This document shows positions 1-8,897 of a stretch of 64,000 nt of DNA, piece after piece. The position numbers were made by a program, and so were the translations under genes. Source of the DNA: Actinoplanes aureus (GTDB lineage Bacteria > Actinomycetota > Actinomycetes > Mycobacteriales > Micromonosporaceae); assembly GCF_015704865.1 (NCBI RefSeq), contig NZ_JADQTO010000024.1, positions 62,001 to 126,000 on the forward strand. The letters run 5' to 3'. A model generated the notes under the pieces. It was not told the DNA's origin and searched no databases. It saw only the letters and a list, made by a program, of their open reading frames with translations. Within the stretch, counting starts at the first letter, position 1; the number at the start of each line of letters is the position of its first letter.

Positions 1-1
1 G

Positions 2-1060
2 CACCCGGTGACCCGGATGCTGCACGACGCCGGCGAGCGGGTCCACCCGGCGAGCCGCTGGCTGGCCAACGAGTCGGCGCACGTGGAAAGCGAGGCCGGC
101 GAGCACGACCTGCACTGCTTCCAGGCGCTGCGCGACATGGACGAAATCCTGGTCAACAACTTCATGGTGTTCCGCGACGTGGTCAGCGACGAGCGATACG
201 ACCTGGTCGTCGGCGACGAGGCCTGGGACGTCGACCACTTCCTCTTCGAGAACCCCGAGCTCAAGCGGTTCGCGTACGCCTGGATGACGGACTTCGTCGG
301 CTTCCTGCCGTTCCCGGACGGTGGCGAGCGCGAAGCGCTCGTCGCCGCGGACCACAACGCCGAGATGATCGCGCATGTCGCCCGGTTCCCGAGGATGCGC
401 GACCGGGCGGTGTTCGTCGGCGACCCGGACGACATCGTCGACGAGCGGTTCGGCGCCGACCTGCCGTTCATCCGCGACTGGACGCAGGCGAACTACACGT
501 TCTCCGGCTACGTCGCCGGGTTCGACCCACTTTCCTACCCCTCCCCCGCGGCCGATCCGGACGAGAAGGTGTGTGTGGTGAGCGTGGGCGGCTCGGGGGT
601 CGGCGGCGATCTGGTACGCCGGGTCATCGACGCGTACCCGCACGCCGCTCACCTCGTGCCGGGGCTGCGGATGGTGGTCGTGACCGGCCCGCGCCTCGAT
701 CCGGCTCAGTTCCAGGTGCGGCCGGGCCTGTCCGTGCACGGCTACCTGAGCGACCTGCCCGCCCGCCTGGCCACCGCCGACCTGGCCATCGTGCAGGGCG
801 GGTTGACCACGACGATGGAACTGACCGCGCTCGGCCGGCCGTTCATCTACGTGCCGTTGCGACACCATTTCGAGCAGCAGTTCCATGTCGCACACCGGCT
901 GCGGAGGTACGGCGCCGGGCGGCGGATGGACTACGCCGATCTGGAACCCGAGGTGCTGGCCGAGGCGATCGCGGCGGAGATCGGGCGGAAGGTGGATTAC
1001 CGCCCGGTGCCGATGGACGGGGCACGGCGGGCGGGTGCGCTGCTGGCAGAGTTGTTGTGA
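2..1060 (+). CDS. GT-B glycosyltransferase, UGT/MurG-like (5' end outside window)
   Basis: The reading frame is already open at the first complete codon, so the N-terminus lies upstream; a GTG at 8 is an internal candidate start. The last 150 residues form the nucleotide-sugar half of a GT-B enzyme: a glycine-rich loop (VVSVGGSGVGGDLV), a run reading LATADLAIVQGGLTTTMELTALGRP that matches the donor-binding region of UGT/MurG enzymes, and RHHFEQQFHVAHRL, where the Glu-Gln pair is typical of the sugar-contacting positions. The role is probably transfer of a sugar from a nucleotide donor in the cytoplasm; donor and acceptor cannot be told. It converges on the GH31 gene, with only 24 bp between the two stop codons. 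The fold is fairly certain; the substrate is unknown. Confidence 0.8.
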   Translation, partial: HPVTRMLHDAGERVHPASRWLANESAHVESEAGEHDLHCFQALRDMDEILVNNFMVFRDVVSDERYDLVVGDEAWDVDHFLFENPELKRFAYAWMTDFVGFLPFPDGGEREALVAADHNAEMIAHVARFPRMRDRAVFVGDPDDIVDERFGADLPFIRDWTQANYTFSGYVAGFDPLSYPSPAADPDEKVCVVSVGGSGVGGDLVRRVIDAYPHAAHLVPGLRMVVVTGPRLDPAQFQVRPGLSVHGYLSDLPARLATADLAIVQGGLTTTMELTALGRPFIYVPLRHHFEQQFHVAHRLRRYGAGRRMDYADLEPEVLAEAIAAEIGRKVDYRPVPMDGARRAGALLAELL

Positions 1061-1084
1061 TCGGATGTGGTGGCATTCGCCGGA

Positions 1085-3496
1085 TCAGACAGTGAATGTC
1101 GCATCGAAGTCGCCGCCGTGGTTGGTGAACCGCACGCGTGCGCCGGTCACCCGGTGATCGACGCCGTCGACCCGGACCTCGTGCGGGTGCGCGCCGCGGA
1201 TCACCAGGACGAATGCTTCGCGGACGAACTCGGGGTAGCCGTCCCCGCTGGTACGAGCGTGCACGGTCACTACGCGCCCGGTCCGGGTCAGGGTGAAGAC
1301 CGTACGCCGGACGGCCCCGCCCTCGGCCGCGATGGTGGTGCCGTCGTCCTCGACCAGCACCGAGGTGTGCGTACCGTCGCCGGCCGGCACCACCACGTGC
1401 AGCTCCGTGCTGCGCGGCTGGTACCCGTCGGCGTGCTCGGGGGCGTGCGGCCACATCGGGATCACCGCGCCGCCGCGGGCGTACAGCGGGATCCGGTCCA
1501 TCGGTGTCGCCGCGGTCACGAACCCGGGCCCGGACAGGACGGTCCCGTCATACCAGTCGACCCAGGTGCCCGCCGGCAGGTACACCCGCCGGTCGGTCAT
1601 CCCGGCGGCCAGCACCGGCGCGACCAGCAGGTCGGGGCCGAACAGGTACTCGTCGTCCACGTCGCGGGCCAGCGGGTCGTCCTGGTGGTCGAACACCAGG
1701 GGCCGCTGCACCGGCGCGCCCGTCCGGCTCGCCTCCACGAACGCCGCGTACAGGTACGGAATCAACCGGTACCGCAGCCGGACCGCCTCGCGGACCAGGT
1801 TCGCCATCACCGGTCCGAACGACCAGGCGTACTGGTCGACGTGTTGGATCGCCGAGTGGTTGCGGCAGAAGGGTGTCAGCACTCCGTACTGCATCCAGCG
1901 CAGGAACAGTTCGGGGTTCGTGTCCCCCATGAACCCACCGACGTCGGCGCCGACGAACGCCTGCCCGCTCAGCCCGAGCCCGGCGGCCATCGGCATGCTC
2001 ATCGCGAGGTGGTCCCACCGGGAGAGGTTGTCGCCCATCCAGTTGGCGGCATACCGCTGGATCCCGGGAGACCCGGCCCTCGACAACACGAACGGTCGCC
2101 GGTCCGGGGCCGCCGTACGCATGCCCTCCACGGTCGCCATCGCCATCAGCAGCGCGTACTGGTTGTGGAACCGCGCGTGCGAGTGCCGGCCGCGACCGAA
2201 CAGCATCGCTTGCGGGTCGATCGCCCCGGTGGCCGGCTCGTTCATGTCGTTCCAGATTCCCGACACTCCCGAGCGCACCTGCTCGGCGGTCAACTGCCCC
2301 CACCACGTCCGGGTCTCCGGCAGAGTGAAGTCGGGAAACGCCGTGTCGCCGGGCCACACCTGACCCACGAACACTCCCCCGCCTTCCGTGCGGCACAGCA
2401 GGTCGGCTTCCACCGCCTCGTCGAACACCCGGTATCCGGGGTCGTGCTTGATGCCCGGATCCACGATGGTCACCAACCGATAGCCGGCGTCCGCCAGCCT
2501 GCTCAACATGGCCGCCGGGTCGGGGAACCGTTGCGGATCCCAGGTGAACACCCGATAGCCGTCCATGTGTTCGATGTCCAGCCACAGGCCGTCGCAGGGG
2601 ATCTGTTCCTGCCGGTGCCGGTGAGCCAGCGCCTCGACGTCGGCCTGGCGGTAGGCGAACCACCGGCACTGCTGATATCCCAGCGACCACACCGGGGGGA
2701 TCGCGATCCGGCCGGTCAGCCACGTGTAGGCGGCCAGGATGTCCGGCATCCGGGGACCGGCGAAGACGTACTCGACGTACTGGCCGCCGTCGAACCGGAT
2801 CGAGTACTGCTCCGGACCGGAGAAGTCGTACCGGGCGCGATAGGGATTGTCGACGAACGAGCCGGCCATCGTCCCCGACGCGGCGTCCAGGTGATAGAAG
2901 AAGGGGATGGACACGTAGTACGGATCGAACTCGGTGCTCGTCGGGTCCGCCCGCGGATCCGTCTGCGCCCGCGCGGCGGCGAACTCGCCCGAGGCACGCG
3001 GGTCCAGGACGTCGACGTTCCACAGCGAGTAGTCGCGCCCGCGCCGGTTCAGCGGGCCGGTCTTCTCACCCAGACCGTAGATCGCGTCGGCGCCGCGGCA
3101 CCTGCGGCGGATGACGAAAGCGTCGTTCAAGATTGCGTACGCCCCGTCGGCACCGACCGCTACCGGGGAACCGTCGGGGCGATGCACGTCCAGCCGGAAC
3201 GGCGCCATTCCCACCGTGACCACCAGCCCGGACGTTCGCAACCGCACGACACGGCCGTCGTCCCCGGTCGTCTCCTCCACCGTGAACGGCACTGCGGCCG
3301 CCAGCGGATCCACGCACACCGCGTGGGAGGGATACTCGTCGAAGACGCCGCCCCGGCTGATCGCGAACCGCACGACGTCGGCACGCACGACATCGACACG
3401 CAGTCGCTCGCCGTGCAGTTCGGCCGACAATCCCTGTGCGGTCTTCTCGACGGAGTCGACACGCGTGAAATTACGGAAGTACTGAGCGTCGGACAC
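1085..3496 (-). CDS. Glycoside hydrolase family 31 (alpha-glucosidase/alpha-xylosidase type)
   Basis: This 803-aa enzyme should hydrolyse alpha-linked glycosides by a retaining mechanism. The GH31 blocks are clear: LWLDIEHMDGYRVFTWD, then GIWNDMNEPA, where the Asp of WNDMNE (about residue 417) is the nucleophile, then NWMGDNLSRWDHL and GQAFVGADVGGF. A GTG start at 3496 follows GAAAGGGCAGGC and begins VSDAQYFRNF; the frame stays open far upstream but that part is antisense to, or overlaps, the permease genes. There is no signal peptide, so it should act in the cytoplasm on sugars imported by the ABC system encoded just upstream in the same operon. Family members cleave maltose, isomaltose, xyloglucan units or sulfoquinovosides; I cannot choose from sequence alone. 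Confidence 0.9.
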   Translation of the reverse strand: MSDAQYFRNFTRVDSVEKTAQGLSAELHGERLRVDVVRADVVRFAISRGGVFDEYPSHAVCVDPLAAAVPFTVEETTGDDGRVVRLRTSGLVVTVGMAPFRLDVHRPDGSPVAVGADGAYAILNDAFVIRRRCRGADAIYGLGEKTGPLNRRGRDYSLWNVDVLDPRASGEFAAARAQTDPRADPTSTEFDPYYVSIPFFYHLDAASGTMAGSFVDNPYRARYDFSGPEQYSIRFDGGQYVEYVFAGPRMPDILAAYTWLTGRIAIPPVWSLGYQQCRWFAYRQADVEALAHRHRQEQIPCDGLWLDIEHMDGYRVFTWDPQRFPDPAAMLSRLADAGYRLVTIVDPGIKHDPGYRVFDEAVEADLLCRTEGGGVFVGQVWPGDTAFPDFTLPETRTWWGQLTAEQVRSGVSGIWNDMNEPATGAIDPQAMLFGRGRHSHARFHNQYALLMAMATVEGMRTAAPDRRPFVLSRAGSPGIQRYAANWMGDNLSRWDHLAMSMPMAAGLGLSGQAFVGADVGGFMGDTNPELFLRWMQYGVLTPFCRNHSAIQHVDQYAWSFGPVMANLVREAVRLRYRLIPYLYAAFVEASRTGAPVQRPLVFDHQDDPLARDVDDEYLFGPDLLVAPVLAAGMTDRRVYLPAGTWVDWYDGTVLSGPGFVTAATPMDRIPLYARGGAVIPMWPHAPEHADGYQPRSTELHVVVPAGDGTHTSVLVEDDGTTIAAEGGAVRRTVFTLTRTGRVVTVHARTSGDGYPEFVREAFVLVIRGAHPHEVRVDGVDHRVTGARVRFTNHGGDFDATFTV

Positions 3497-3519
3497 GCCT
3501 GCCCTTTCGACGGTGGGAC

Positions 3520-4341
3520 TCAACCCTTGACGGCGGCGCTGGCCGCCCCGGCCACGAAACGCCTCTGGAAGATCACGTAGACGATGACGACCGGGATGAT
3601 CGACACCGTCGTGGCCGCGAACAGGCCGCCGTAATCGGTGCTGTACTGCCCGCTGAACGTGGTCAGGCCAACCGCGAGCACCTGTTTGGACGGCGTGGTG
3701 ATCATCAGGTACGGCCACAGGTAGTCCTCCCAGACCCACAGGAACTGGAAGATGGCCAGCGCCGAGATCGCGTTGACGCTCAACGGGGCGACGATGCGGT
3801 GGAAGATGTACAGCTCGGAGGCGCCGTCGATCCGGGCGGCCTCGAGGATCTCGTCCGGCACGTTGTCCATGCTCTGGCGCATCATGAAGATGCCGAAGGA
3901 ACTGATCGCGGCCGGAATGATGATCGACGCGTAGCTGTCCTGCAGTCCGGCGTCGGTGAACATCGTGTAGCGGGGAATCAGGACGACCGCCCACGGGATC
4001 ATCGTGGTCGCCAGGACCACCGAGAACAGCAGGCCGCGCCCCCGGAAGCGGTACTTTCCGAACACGTACCCGCCGAGCAGGCTGGTGTAGACGGCGATCG
4101 CGGTGATCACCACCGCGAGCAGCAGCGAGTTGCCGAACAGCCGCACCACGTCGAAGTGCTCCTGGATCGACCGGTAGTTCGCCAGGGTCCAGACGCGCGG
4201 CAGCAGGTGCTGGTCGACCGCGGCGATCTCGTCGGCGTGCTTGAAGCTCGACAACAGCATCCACACGAACGGGAAGATCGTGACGGCTGCGATGACAAGC
4301 AGTCCCACGTTCAGGCAGATGGCGGTGATCCTGAGACGCAT
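3520..4341 (-). CDS. Carbohydrate ABC transporter permease, MalG type
   Basis: This 273-aa membrane protein is the second permease of a CUT1-type sugar importer. It starts with a hydrophobic helix (MRLRITAICLNVGLLVIAAVTIF region) and has about six predicted segments. The EAA loop that docks with the ATPase reads EILEAARIDGASELYIFHRIVAPL. The ATG at 4341 shares one base with the stop of the upstream permease (TGATG), so the two are translationally coupled. The protein ends in the usual short cytoplasmic tail (RRFVAGAASAAVKG). The GH31 gene follows after 23 bp. The partner ATPase is not in the window and is probably a shared MsiK-like protein. Confidence 0.92.
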   Translation of the reverse strand: MRLRITAICLNVGLLVIAAVTIFPFVWMLLSSFKHADEIAAVDQHLLPRVWTLANYRSIQEHFDVVRLFGNSLLLAVVITAIAVYTSLLGGYVFGKYRFRGRGLLFSVVLATTMIPWAVVLIPRYTMFTDAGLQDSYASIIIPAAISSFGIFMMRQSMDNVPDEILEAARIDGASELYIFHRIVAPLSVNAISALAIFQFLWVWEDYLWPYLMITTPSKQVLAVGLTTFSGQYSTDYGGLFAATTVSIIPVVIVYVIFQRRFVAGAASAAVKG

Positions 4342-5282
4342 CAGTGTGCCTTTCCGCGTAACGGGCCGGTCTGCGCCCGGTACCACAGCATGGTCAGCAC
4401 CGCGGTGCCGATGAACAGCACGAACGCGGCCGCCGAGGCGTACCCGAAGTTGTAGTTCTCGAATGCCTGCTGATAGATCAGGTACGAGATCAGGCTTGTC
4501 GCATCGCCCGGACCGCCGGCCGTCAGGACGAAGACCTGAACGAACGCCTGCAGGTACCCGATGATCGACGTCACCACGACGAACAGGGTCGTCGGGCGCA
4601 GCATCGGCCAGATCACCTGGCGAAACCGTGCCCAGGCGCCGGCGCCGTCCACGTCGGCCGCCTCCAGCACGTCCGCGGGCAGGGCGTACAGCCCGGCGAG
4701 GTAGAGGATGACCGCGAACCCGAAGTCCTTCCAGATGGTCATCACCATGACGGCGGGCAGGGCGAACCGGCTGTCGTAGAGCCAGTTGACGTCGAGTCCG
4801 AGGAACGAGTTCACCGCGCCGAACTGCGGGTTGTACATCAGCCGCCAGACGTACGCCACAGCAACCAGCGGGGTCACGGTGGGCAGGTAGAACAGGGTGC
4901 GAAACAGGGTTTTGGTACGGGTCAGCCGCGAGTACACGGCGTAGGCGAGGGCCATCCCGAGGACGACCCGGCCGATGATCGCGCCGGTCATGAAGACGAC
5001 GGTGTTGACCGACGAGGTCCAGAACACCGGATCAGCGAACAGCCGCCGGTAGTTCGCCAGGCCGACCCACCGGTAGGTGTCGTTGAGCGGGTTCCAGTCG
5101 TGCAGGCTGCCCAGCAGCGCGGCCACGATCGGCCAGGCCACCAGGGTGAGGATCGCCACGATGATCGTCGTGACGACGACCAGGCGCAGCGGGCGCTCCC
5201 CGCGTGCGGTCGAGGTGCTCCGGCGGCGTCCCGGCGCAGCGACCGGCGGCGCCACAGCGGGCGTGGTTTCGGTGGTGGTCAT
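4341..5282 (-). CDS. Sugar ABC transporter permease, MalF type
   Basis: This 313-aa protein is the first permease of the importer. A cytoplasmic N-terminus rich in Thr/Pro/Arg (about 35 residues) precedes six predicted membrane segments; the EAA loop is DVLEAADVDGAGAWARFRQVIWPML. The start ATG at 5282 (MTTTETTPAV) lies 71 bp after the stop of the solute-binding protein gene, the only sizeable gap in this operon, which fits the common pattern in which the binding protein is made in excess. The stop overlaps the start of the MalG-type gene by one base. The family is certain; the transported sugar is unknown. Confidence 0.92.
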   Translation of the reverse strand: MTTTETTPAVAPPVAAPGRRRSTSTARGERPLRLVVVTTIIVAILTLVAWPIVAALLGSLHDWNPLNDTYRWVGLANYRRLFADPVFWTSSVNTVVFMTGAIIGRVVLGMALAYAVYSRLTRTKTLFRTLFYLPTVTPLVAVAYVWRLMYNPQFGAVNSFLGLDVNWLYDSRFALPAVMVMTIWKDFGFAVILYLAGLYALPADVLEAADVDGAGAWARFRQVIWPMLRPTTLFVVVTSIIGYLQAFVQVFVLTAGGPGDATSLISYLIYQQAFENYNFGYASAAAFVLFIGTAVLTMLWYRAQTGPLRGKAH

Positions 5283-5353
5283 CAGGCCCGGGCCGGACGG
5301 GGCCGCGCGGGGCGCGGCCGGCCGTCCGGCCACCTCCTCTCGGGGGACCGGCC

Positions 5354-6730
5354 TCAGTTCGAGGGCGCGTACGCGGCGTACGACTGCTCGGCGGACTGGA
5401 AGTTCTTGCCCGCCAGATCGGTGGTGATCTTCTGCTGCGCCGCGGCGAGCGCCTTGGCCGGATCGACCTTGTTGTAGAGGATGTCCTGCCACATCTTCGT
5501 GAAGTTGTCCTCGAAGGTGGACGGGATGGTGCCCGGCCAGATGTAGCGCTCGATGTCGCCGTAGGCCTGCAGCGCGGGGTCGGCCTTGATGTCGGGGTCG
5601 TCGGCGAGCGGCTTGTACGCCGGGAAGACGCCGTAACTCAGGTTGAGCGCTTTCATGTTGGTCTTGTCGGTGAGGTAGAACTTCAGGAAGTCCTGGGCGG
5701 CCGCCTGCTGGTCGGCCGGTGCGTTCTTGTTGATCCCCAGGGTCGACTCGCCGTTGTACCGATCGAAGGCGTACGGCGTCGTGCCGGCGGTGGGTACCGG
5801 GGTGCGGAAGACCCCGAACTTGATCTTCGGGAAGTCGTTGCGCAGTGTGCCCTCGTACCAGCCCCAGGCGTAGACCATGGCGGTCTGACCCTGCCCGAAG
5901 CTGGTGGTGGCCTCGGTGCCGAAGTCCTTCGAACCGCTTCCGTCCGCGTACATCTGCAGGAAGCGCTGGATGACCTGCAGGTTCGCGGGGTTGTCGACGG
6001 TCGGCGTCTTGCCGTCGGCGGCGAACATGTTCTGCCCCAGCTGGTAGGCCATGCCGGACTGGAAGGCGCTGAACGAGGCGTTGAAGTTGAACCCGGCCTG
6101 CTTGAGCTTCGAACCGTCGCGCACGGTGAGCTTCTTGGCCACCTCGCGGAACTGGTCCCAGGTTTCCGGGATGTCGGCGTCGGTCAGGCCCGCCTTGGCC
6201 CACATGTCCTTGTTGTAGTAGATGGCCCCGCTCATCAGCCCCAGGTCGATGTAGTAGACCTTGCCGTCGATCACGTGCGGCTGGACGTTGATGTAGTCCG
6301 CCGTCAGCTGGTCGAGCGGGACGTCGTACGGTGCCATGTATTTGATGATGTTGTCGTGCTCGCTGTTGTGAACGTTGAAGATTGCGGGCCCTTTGCTGCC
6401 CTGTAATTGCAGCGGCAGTTTCGTCCAGTAGTCCTCCCACGGCTGGTTGACGACGGTGATGTCAACGTTCGGGTGGATCTTCTGGTACGCGTCGGCGAAC
6501 GCCTGCATCTGCGGGATGTTGCCCCAGGCCCACCAGTCAAGATGGATCGGATTCCCGTCGTTGACCAGCGTGTTCGGGTCGTACTTCAGATTCTCGCCGA
6601 CGATCGGCAGGCCTTTGGCCGCCGTGGTGTCCTTCACCCCGTCACCGTCGTCGGAGGACTCACCGGAGCATGCCGTCAGCATCAGGACGGCGGTTGTCAG
6701 GACAGCGGCCAGTGTGCGCGTGGTTTTCAT
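5354..6730 (-). CDS. Extracellular sugar-binding lipoprotein of ABC importer (SBP family 1)
   Basis: The 458-aa product begins with a lipoprotein signal (MKTTRTLAAVLTTAVLMLTAC) whose lipobox LTAC places the lipidated Cys at residue 21. The mature part is a family 1 solute-binding protein of normal length, rich in Trp/Tyr/Asn/Asp around the expected sugar cleft (LDWWAWGN, VYAWGWYEG, YNGESTLGINKNAP). It should sit on the outer face of the membrane and hand an oligosaccharide to the two permeases encoded next. The start is marked by GCGGAGGTTCC just before ATG. It is transcribed divergently from the LacI gene, and the 201-bp shared region carries an operator-like palindrome, so sugar-dependent repression is likely. 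Confidence 0.93.
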   Translation of the reverse strand: MKTTRTLAAVLTTAVLMLTACSGESSDDGDGVKDTTAAKGLPIVGENLKYDPNTLVNDGNPIHLDWWAWGNIPQMQAFADAYQKIHPNVDITVVNQPWEDYWTKLPLQLQGSKGPAIFNVHNSEHDNIIKYMAPYDVPLDQLTADYINVQPHVIDGKVYYIDLGLMSGAIYYNKDMWAKAGLTDADIPETWDQFREVAKKLTVRDGSKLKQAGFNFNASFSAFQSGMAYQLGQNMFAADGKTPTVDNPANLQVIQRFLQMYADGSGSKDFGTEATTSFGQGQTAMVYAWGWYEGTLRNDFPKIKFGVFRTPVPTAGTTPYAFDRYNGESTLGINKNAPADQQAAAQDFLKFYLTDKTNMKALNLSYGVFPAYKPLADDPDIKADPALQAYGDIERYIWPGTIPSTFEDNFTKMWQDILYNKVDPAKALAAAQQKITTDLAGKNFQSAEQSYAAYAPSN

Positions 6731-6831
6731 GGAACCTCCGCAGGAATTGAGTCATCGCCCTCGACAGCTGCTGCTGGAAGGCGGGATCAACGGCCCAAGG
6801 AATGCCCGAAGGTCATTCGAATGCGAAACAG

Positions 6832-6846
6832 GTTTACCGGTATACT
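6832..6846. promoter_or_regulatory. LacI-type operator palindrome over a -10 box
   Basis: GTTTACCGGTATAC (6832-6845) is an inverted repeat with one mismatched pair, centred on CCGG, as is usual for LacI-family operators. TATACT (6841-6846) inside it is a good -10 for the plus-strand LacI gene 86 bp downstream. The site also lies about 100 bp upstream of the binding-protein gene on the minus strand. Autorepression and control of the divergent sugar operon is an inference from position. Confidence 0.6.
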
Positions 6847-6931
6847 CGGGCAACCTAGCCCCGGCGACCGGCGGACGTCAAGATGGTTCGATGTCTGGGT
6901 GAGCGCCACCAGGGCGCGGAGAGGACCAGAG

Positions 6932-7963
6932 ATGCCGACGCTGCAGGACGTCGCCCGCGAGGCCGGGGTCTCGAAGATGACGGTCTCCAACGTGCTCAAC
7001 GGGCGCCGGGACCGGGTCTCCCCCGCCACCATCGCCCGGGTCATGGAGGTCGTCGGCCGGCTCGGTTACGTGCCCAACGCCACGGCCCGATCGCTGAGCG
7101 CACGACGGTCGAACATCGTCGCCCTGGCCTTTCCCGGCTGCGACTCCGGCGGGGTCGAGTCCCTGATGAACCCGCACGACTCGGTGTTCCTCGGCGTGGT
7201 CGAGTCGCATGTCACCAAGGCCGGCCTCTACCTGATGGCGCACTCGGTGACCAGCGTGGAGTCCACGGCCGACAGCCTGCGCTCCTGGAACGTCGACGGG
7301 GCGATCTTCCTGGGCACGCGGGCGGACGAGGTCGCCGCGCTGCAGGCGGCCTACGACGCCCCGATGGTGTTCATCGACAACCACGGGACCTCGCCGCACA
7401 TCAGCAACGTCGGCATCGAGGACCGGCTCGGCGGGCACCTGGCCGGCCGCCGCCTGATCGAGGCCGGGCACCGGCGGATCGGCTTCGTCGGGCCGAGGTT
7501 CGACGAGCCCGGCGTGGTCCGTGAGCGGCACGCCGGTTTCGTACAGGCACTGGCGGAGGCCGGCCTCGAGCTGCGGCCGGAGCACGTGGTGCGGTGCAAC
7601 GCGAGCTTCGACGCGGCGGTTGCCGTGGCGCAGCAGGTACTGGCGGCACCGCAGCGGCCCACGGCGGTCTTCGCCACCGCGGACATCATCGCCGCGGGCC
7701 TGCTCAAGGGCTTCGCCCGGGCGGGGTGCCCGGTGCCGGACGAGATGTCGATCATCGGGTTCGACGACCTGGAGGTCGCCCGGCACGTCACTCCCGAGAT
7801 CACCACCCTGCACCAGGACATCCCGGGCAAGGCTCGGGCGGCTGTGGAGGTCCTGCTGGCCCAGCTCGCGCAATGGCCCGCGGTGCGCTCCGAGCGGCGG
7901 GTGCTGGGCGTCTCGCTGGTCGAGCGCGGGTCGGTCGGCCCGCCGCCGGCATCCGTGCGCTGA
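6932..7963 (+). CDS. LacI-family transcriptional repressor of the adjacent sugar operon
   Basis: This 343-aa regulator starts at ATG 6932 (MPTLQDVAREAGVSKMTVSN) after GGAGAGGACCAGAG; the frame extends upstream but this Met gives the exact LacI N-terminus. Residues 3-48 hold the helix-turn-helix and the hinge helix (YVPNATARSLSARRSN). The rest is a periplasmic-binding-protein-like effector domain with the usual FVGPRF, DIIAAGLLKGFARAGCPVPDEMSIIGFDD and LHQDIPGKARAAVEVLL blocks. It should bind a sugar and release its operator. It is divergent from the solute-binding, permease and GH31 genes, which it most likely represses. Confidence 0.9.
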   Translation: MPTLQDVAREAGVSKMTVSNVLNGRRDRVSPATIARVMEVVGRLGYVPNATARSLSARRSNIVALAFPGCDSGGVESLMNPHDSVFLGVVESHVTKAGLYLMAHSVTSVESTADSLRSWNVDGAIFLGTRADEVAALQAAYDAPMVFIDNHGTSPHISNVGIEDRLGGHLAGRRLIEAGHRRIGFVGPRFDEPGVVRERHAGFVQALAEAGLELRPEHVVRCNASFDAAVAVAQQVLAAPQRPTAVFATADIIAAGLLKGFARAGCPVPDEMSIIGFDDLEVARHVTPEITTLHQDIPGKARAAVEVLLAQLAQWPAVRSERRVLGVSLVERGSVGPPPASVR

Positions 7964-7984
7964 GTCCGGCCGCGCGCCTGCTCC

Positions 7985-8002
7985 TGGTTTACCGATAAAT
8001 CA
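7985..8002. promoter_or_regulatory. Second operator-like inverted repeat after the LacI gene
   Basis: TGGTTTACCGATAAATCA is an imperfect inverted repeat (14 of 18 positions symmetric). It shares the left half GGTTTACCG with the site at 6831-6839, so the same LacI protein could bind it. It lies 21 bp past the repressor's stop and about 110 bp before the next gene. Binding is not shown; it may be a second, looping site or a chance similarity. Confidence 0.4.
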
Positions 8003-8020
8003 GTTTTCTCAAATGGTGTT

Positions 8021-8034
8021 CACCCGATCGGGTG
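8021..8034. promoter_or_regulatory. Perfect 14-bp palindrome upstream of the CHAT locus
   Basis: CACCCGATCGGGTG is fully symmetric and lies 8 bp before TAGGAT (8043-8048), a plausible -10 for the gene starting near 8112. The placement would suit an operator controlling the four-gene CHAT locus. No regulator gene is identifiable nearby. Confidence 0.35.
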
Positions 8035-8111
8035 TCCGACAGTAGGATCGGTCGCTGCTGACGCGGTGGGACGATCGGCGGCATGCAGCCGATCCGCGCC
8101 CCCGGGCCGGG

Positions 8112-8876
8112 GTGTTCGCCGTGACCAGCCAGTTGGCCACCCAGCAAGAGCTGGTGGAGTTCTACCGCGAGGCCGCCCGATCGGATCCCGCGCAGCAGCT
8201 GAACCTGGGGGACGCGCTGCAGGACCTGGCGGACATGCTGGCCGACCTCGGCCGCACCGGCGACGCGCTGGAGGTCGTCCGCGAGGCCATCGCCGTCAGG
8301 CGCGTCGCGATCGGACCCGACCGCCCCGAGACGATACGGCTGGTGGGCTCGCTTCATCAGGGCGTTCATTTCGCTGCCGAAACCGGCCACGCGTCCGAGT
8401 CGGACGCCTACTTCGACGAAGCAACCGGCCTCCTCTGCCGCCTTACCACGCTGCCGGCGCTCGAGGTCATGCCTCACGTCGCCGGCTCATGGGTCCAGCA
8501 AGCCGGCGGTTTGATGTCCCTCGGCCGGCTGCGCGCGGCGGAGAGCTTCGGTCGGGCCGCCGTCGCGGCCGGTGAGCGAATACCACCGACGGCCCCGATA
8601 GCACAGCGTGCCGCAGCCCTCGGACCCGCCCTCAACGGGCTGGCCTCGGTGCTGTACGCCCAGGAGAGGGCGGGCGAGGCGCTAGATCTGCTTCAGGAGG
8701 CCGAGAAACTGTGCCGGGAACTGGTCGCCGTCGACCGTACCGAGGGTTTGAAGGGCCTGACGGCCGTCCTGCGTAACGAGGGCGTCATCTTCATGGAATG
8801 CGGCCGGTTGGAGGACGCGTACCGCTGCGCACAGGAGCTGGAACGCCTCTCGGGAACCGGTACGGCTCCGTCGTAG
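8112..8876 (+). CDS. Tetratricopeptide-repeat protein, first gene of CHAT locus
   Basis: The 254-aa product is almost all helical and shows TPR-like repeats: LGDALQDLADMLADLGRTGDALEVVREAI, LNGLASVLYAQERAGEALDLLQEAEKL and LRNEGVIFMECGRLEDAYRCAQEL. No enzyme motif or signal is seen. The GTG at 8112 is used here; a second GTG at 8121 (VTSQLATQQ) is equally possible. The CHAT protease gene begins 21 bp after its stop, so the two are almost certainly co-transcribed. TPR proteins beside CHAT proteases often serve as sensor, adaptor or substrate. That role is inferred from context. Confidence 0.7.
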   Translation: MFAVTSQLATQQELVEFYREAARSDPAQQLNLGDALQDLADMLADLGRTGDALEVVREAIAVRRVAIGPDRPETIRLVGSLHQGVHFAAETGHASESDAYFDEATGLLCRLTTLPALEVMPHVAGSWVQQAGGLMSLGRLRAAESFGRAAVAAGERIPPTAPIAQRAAALGPALNGLASVLYAQERAGEALDLLQEAEKLCRELVAVDRTEGLKGLTAVLRNEGVIFMECGRLEDAYRCAQELERLSGTGTAPS

Positions 8877-8897
8877 GTTCGGCACTTTGGAGTCTCG

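Noticed and set aside
1067..3580. 837-codon plus-strand open frame opposite the GH31 gene
   Set aside because: High GC leaves antisense frames open; the minus strand carries every GH31 motif, and the plus product is His/Arg/Pro-rich with no family pattern.
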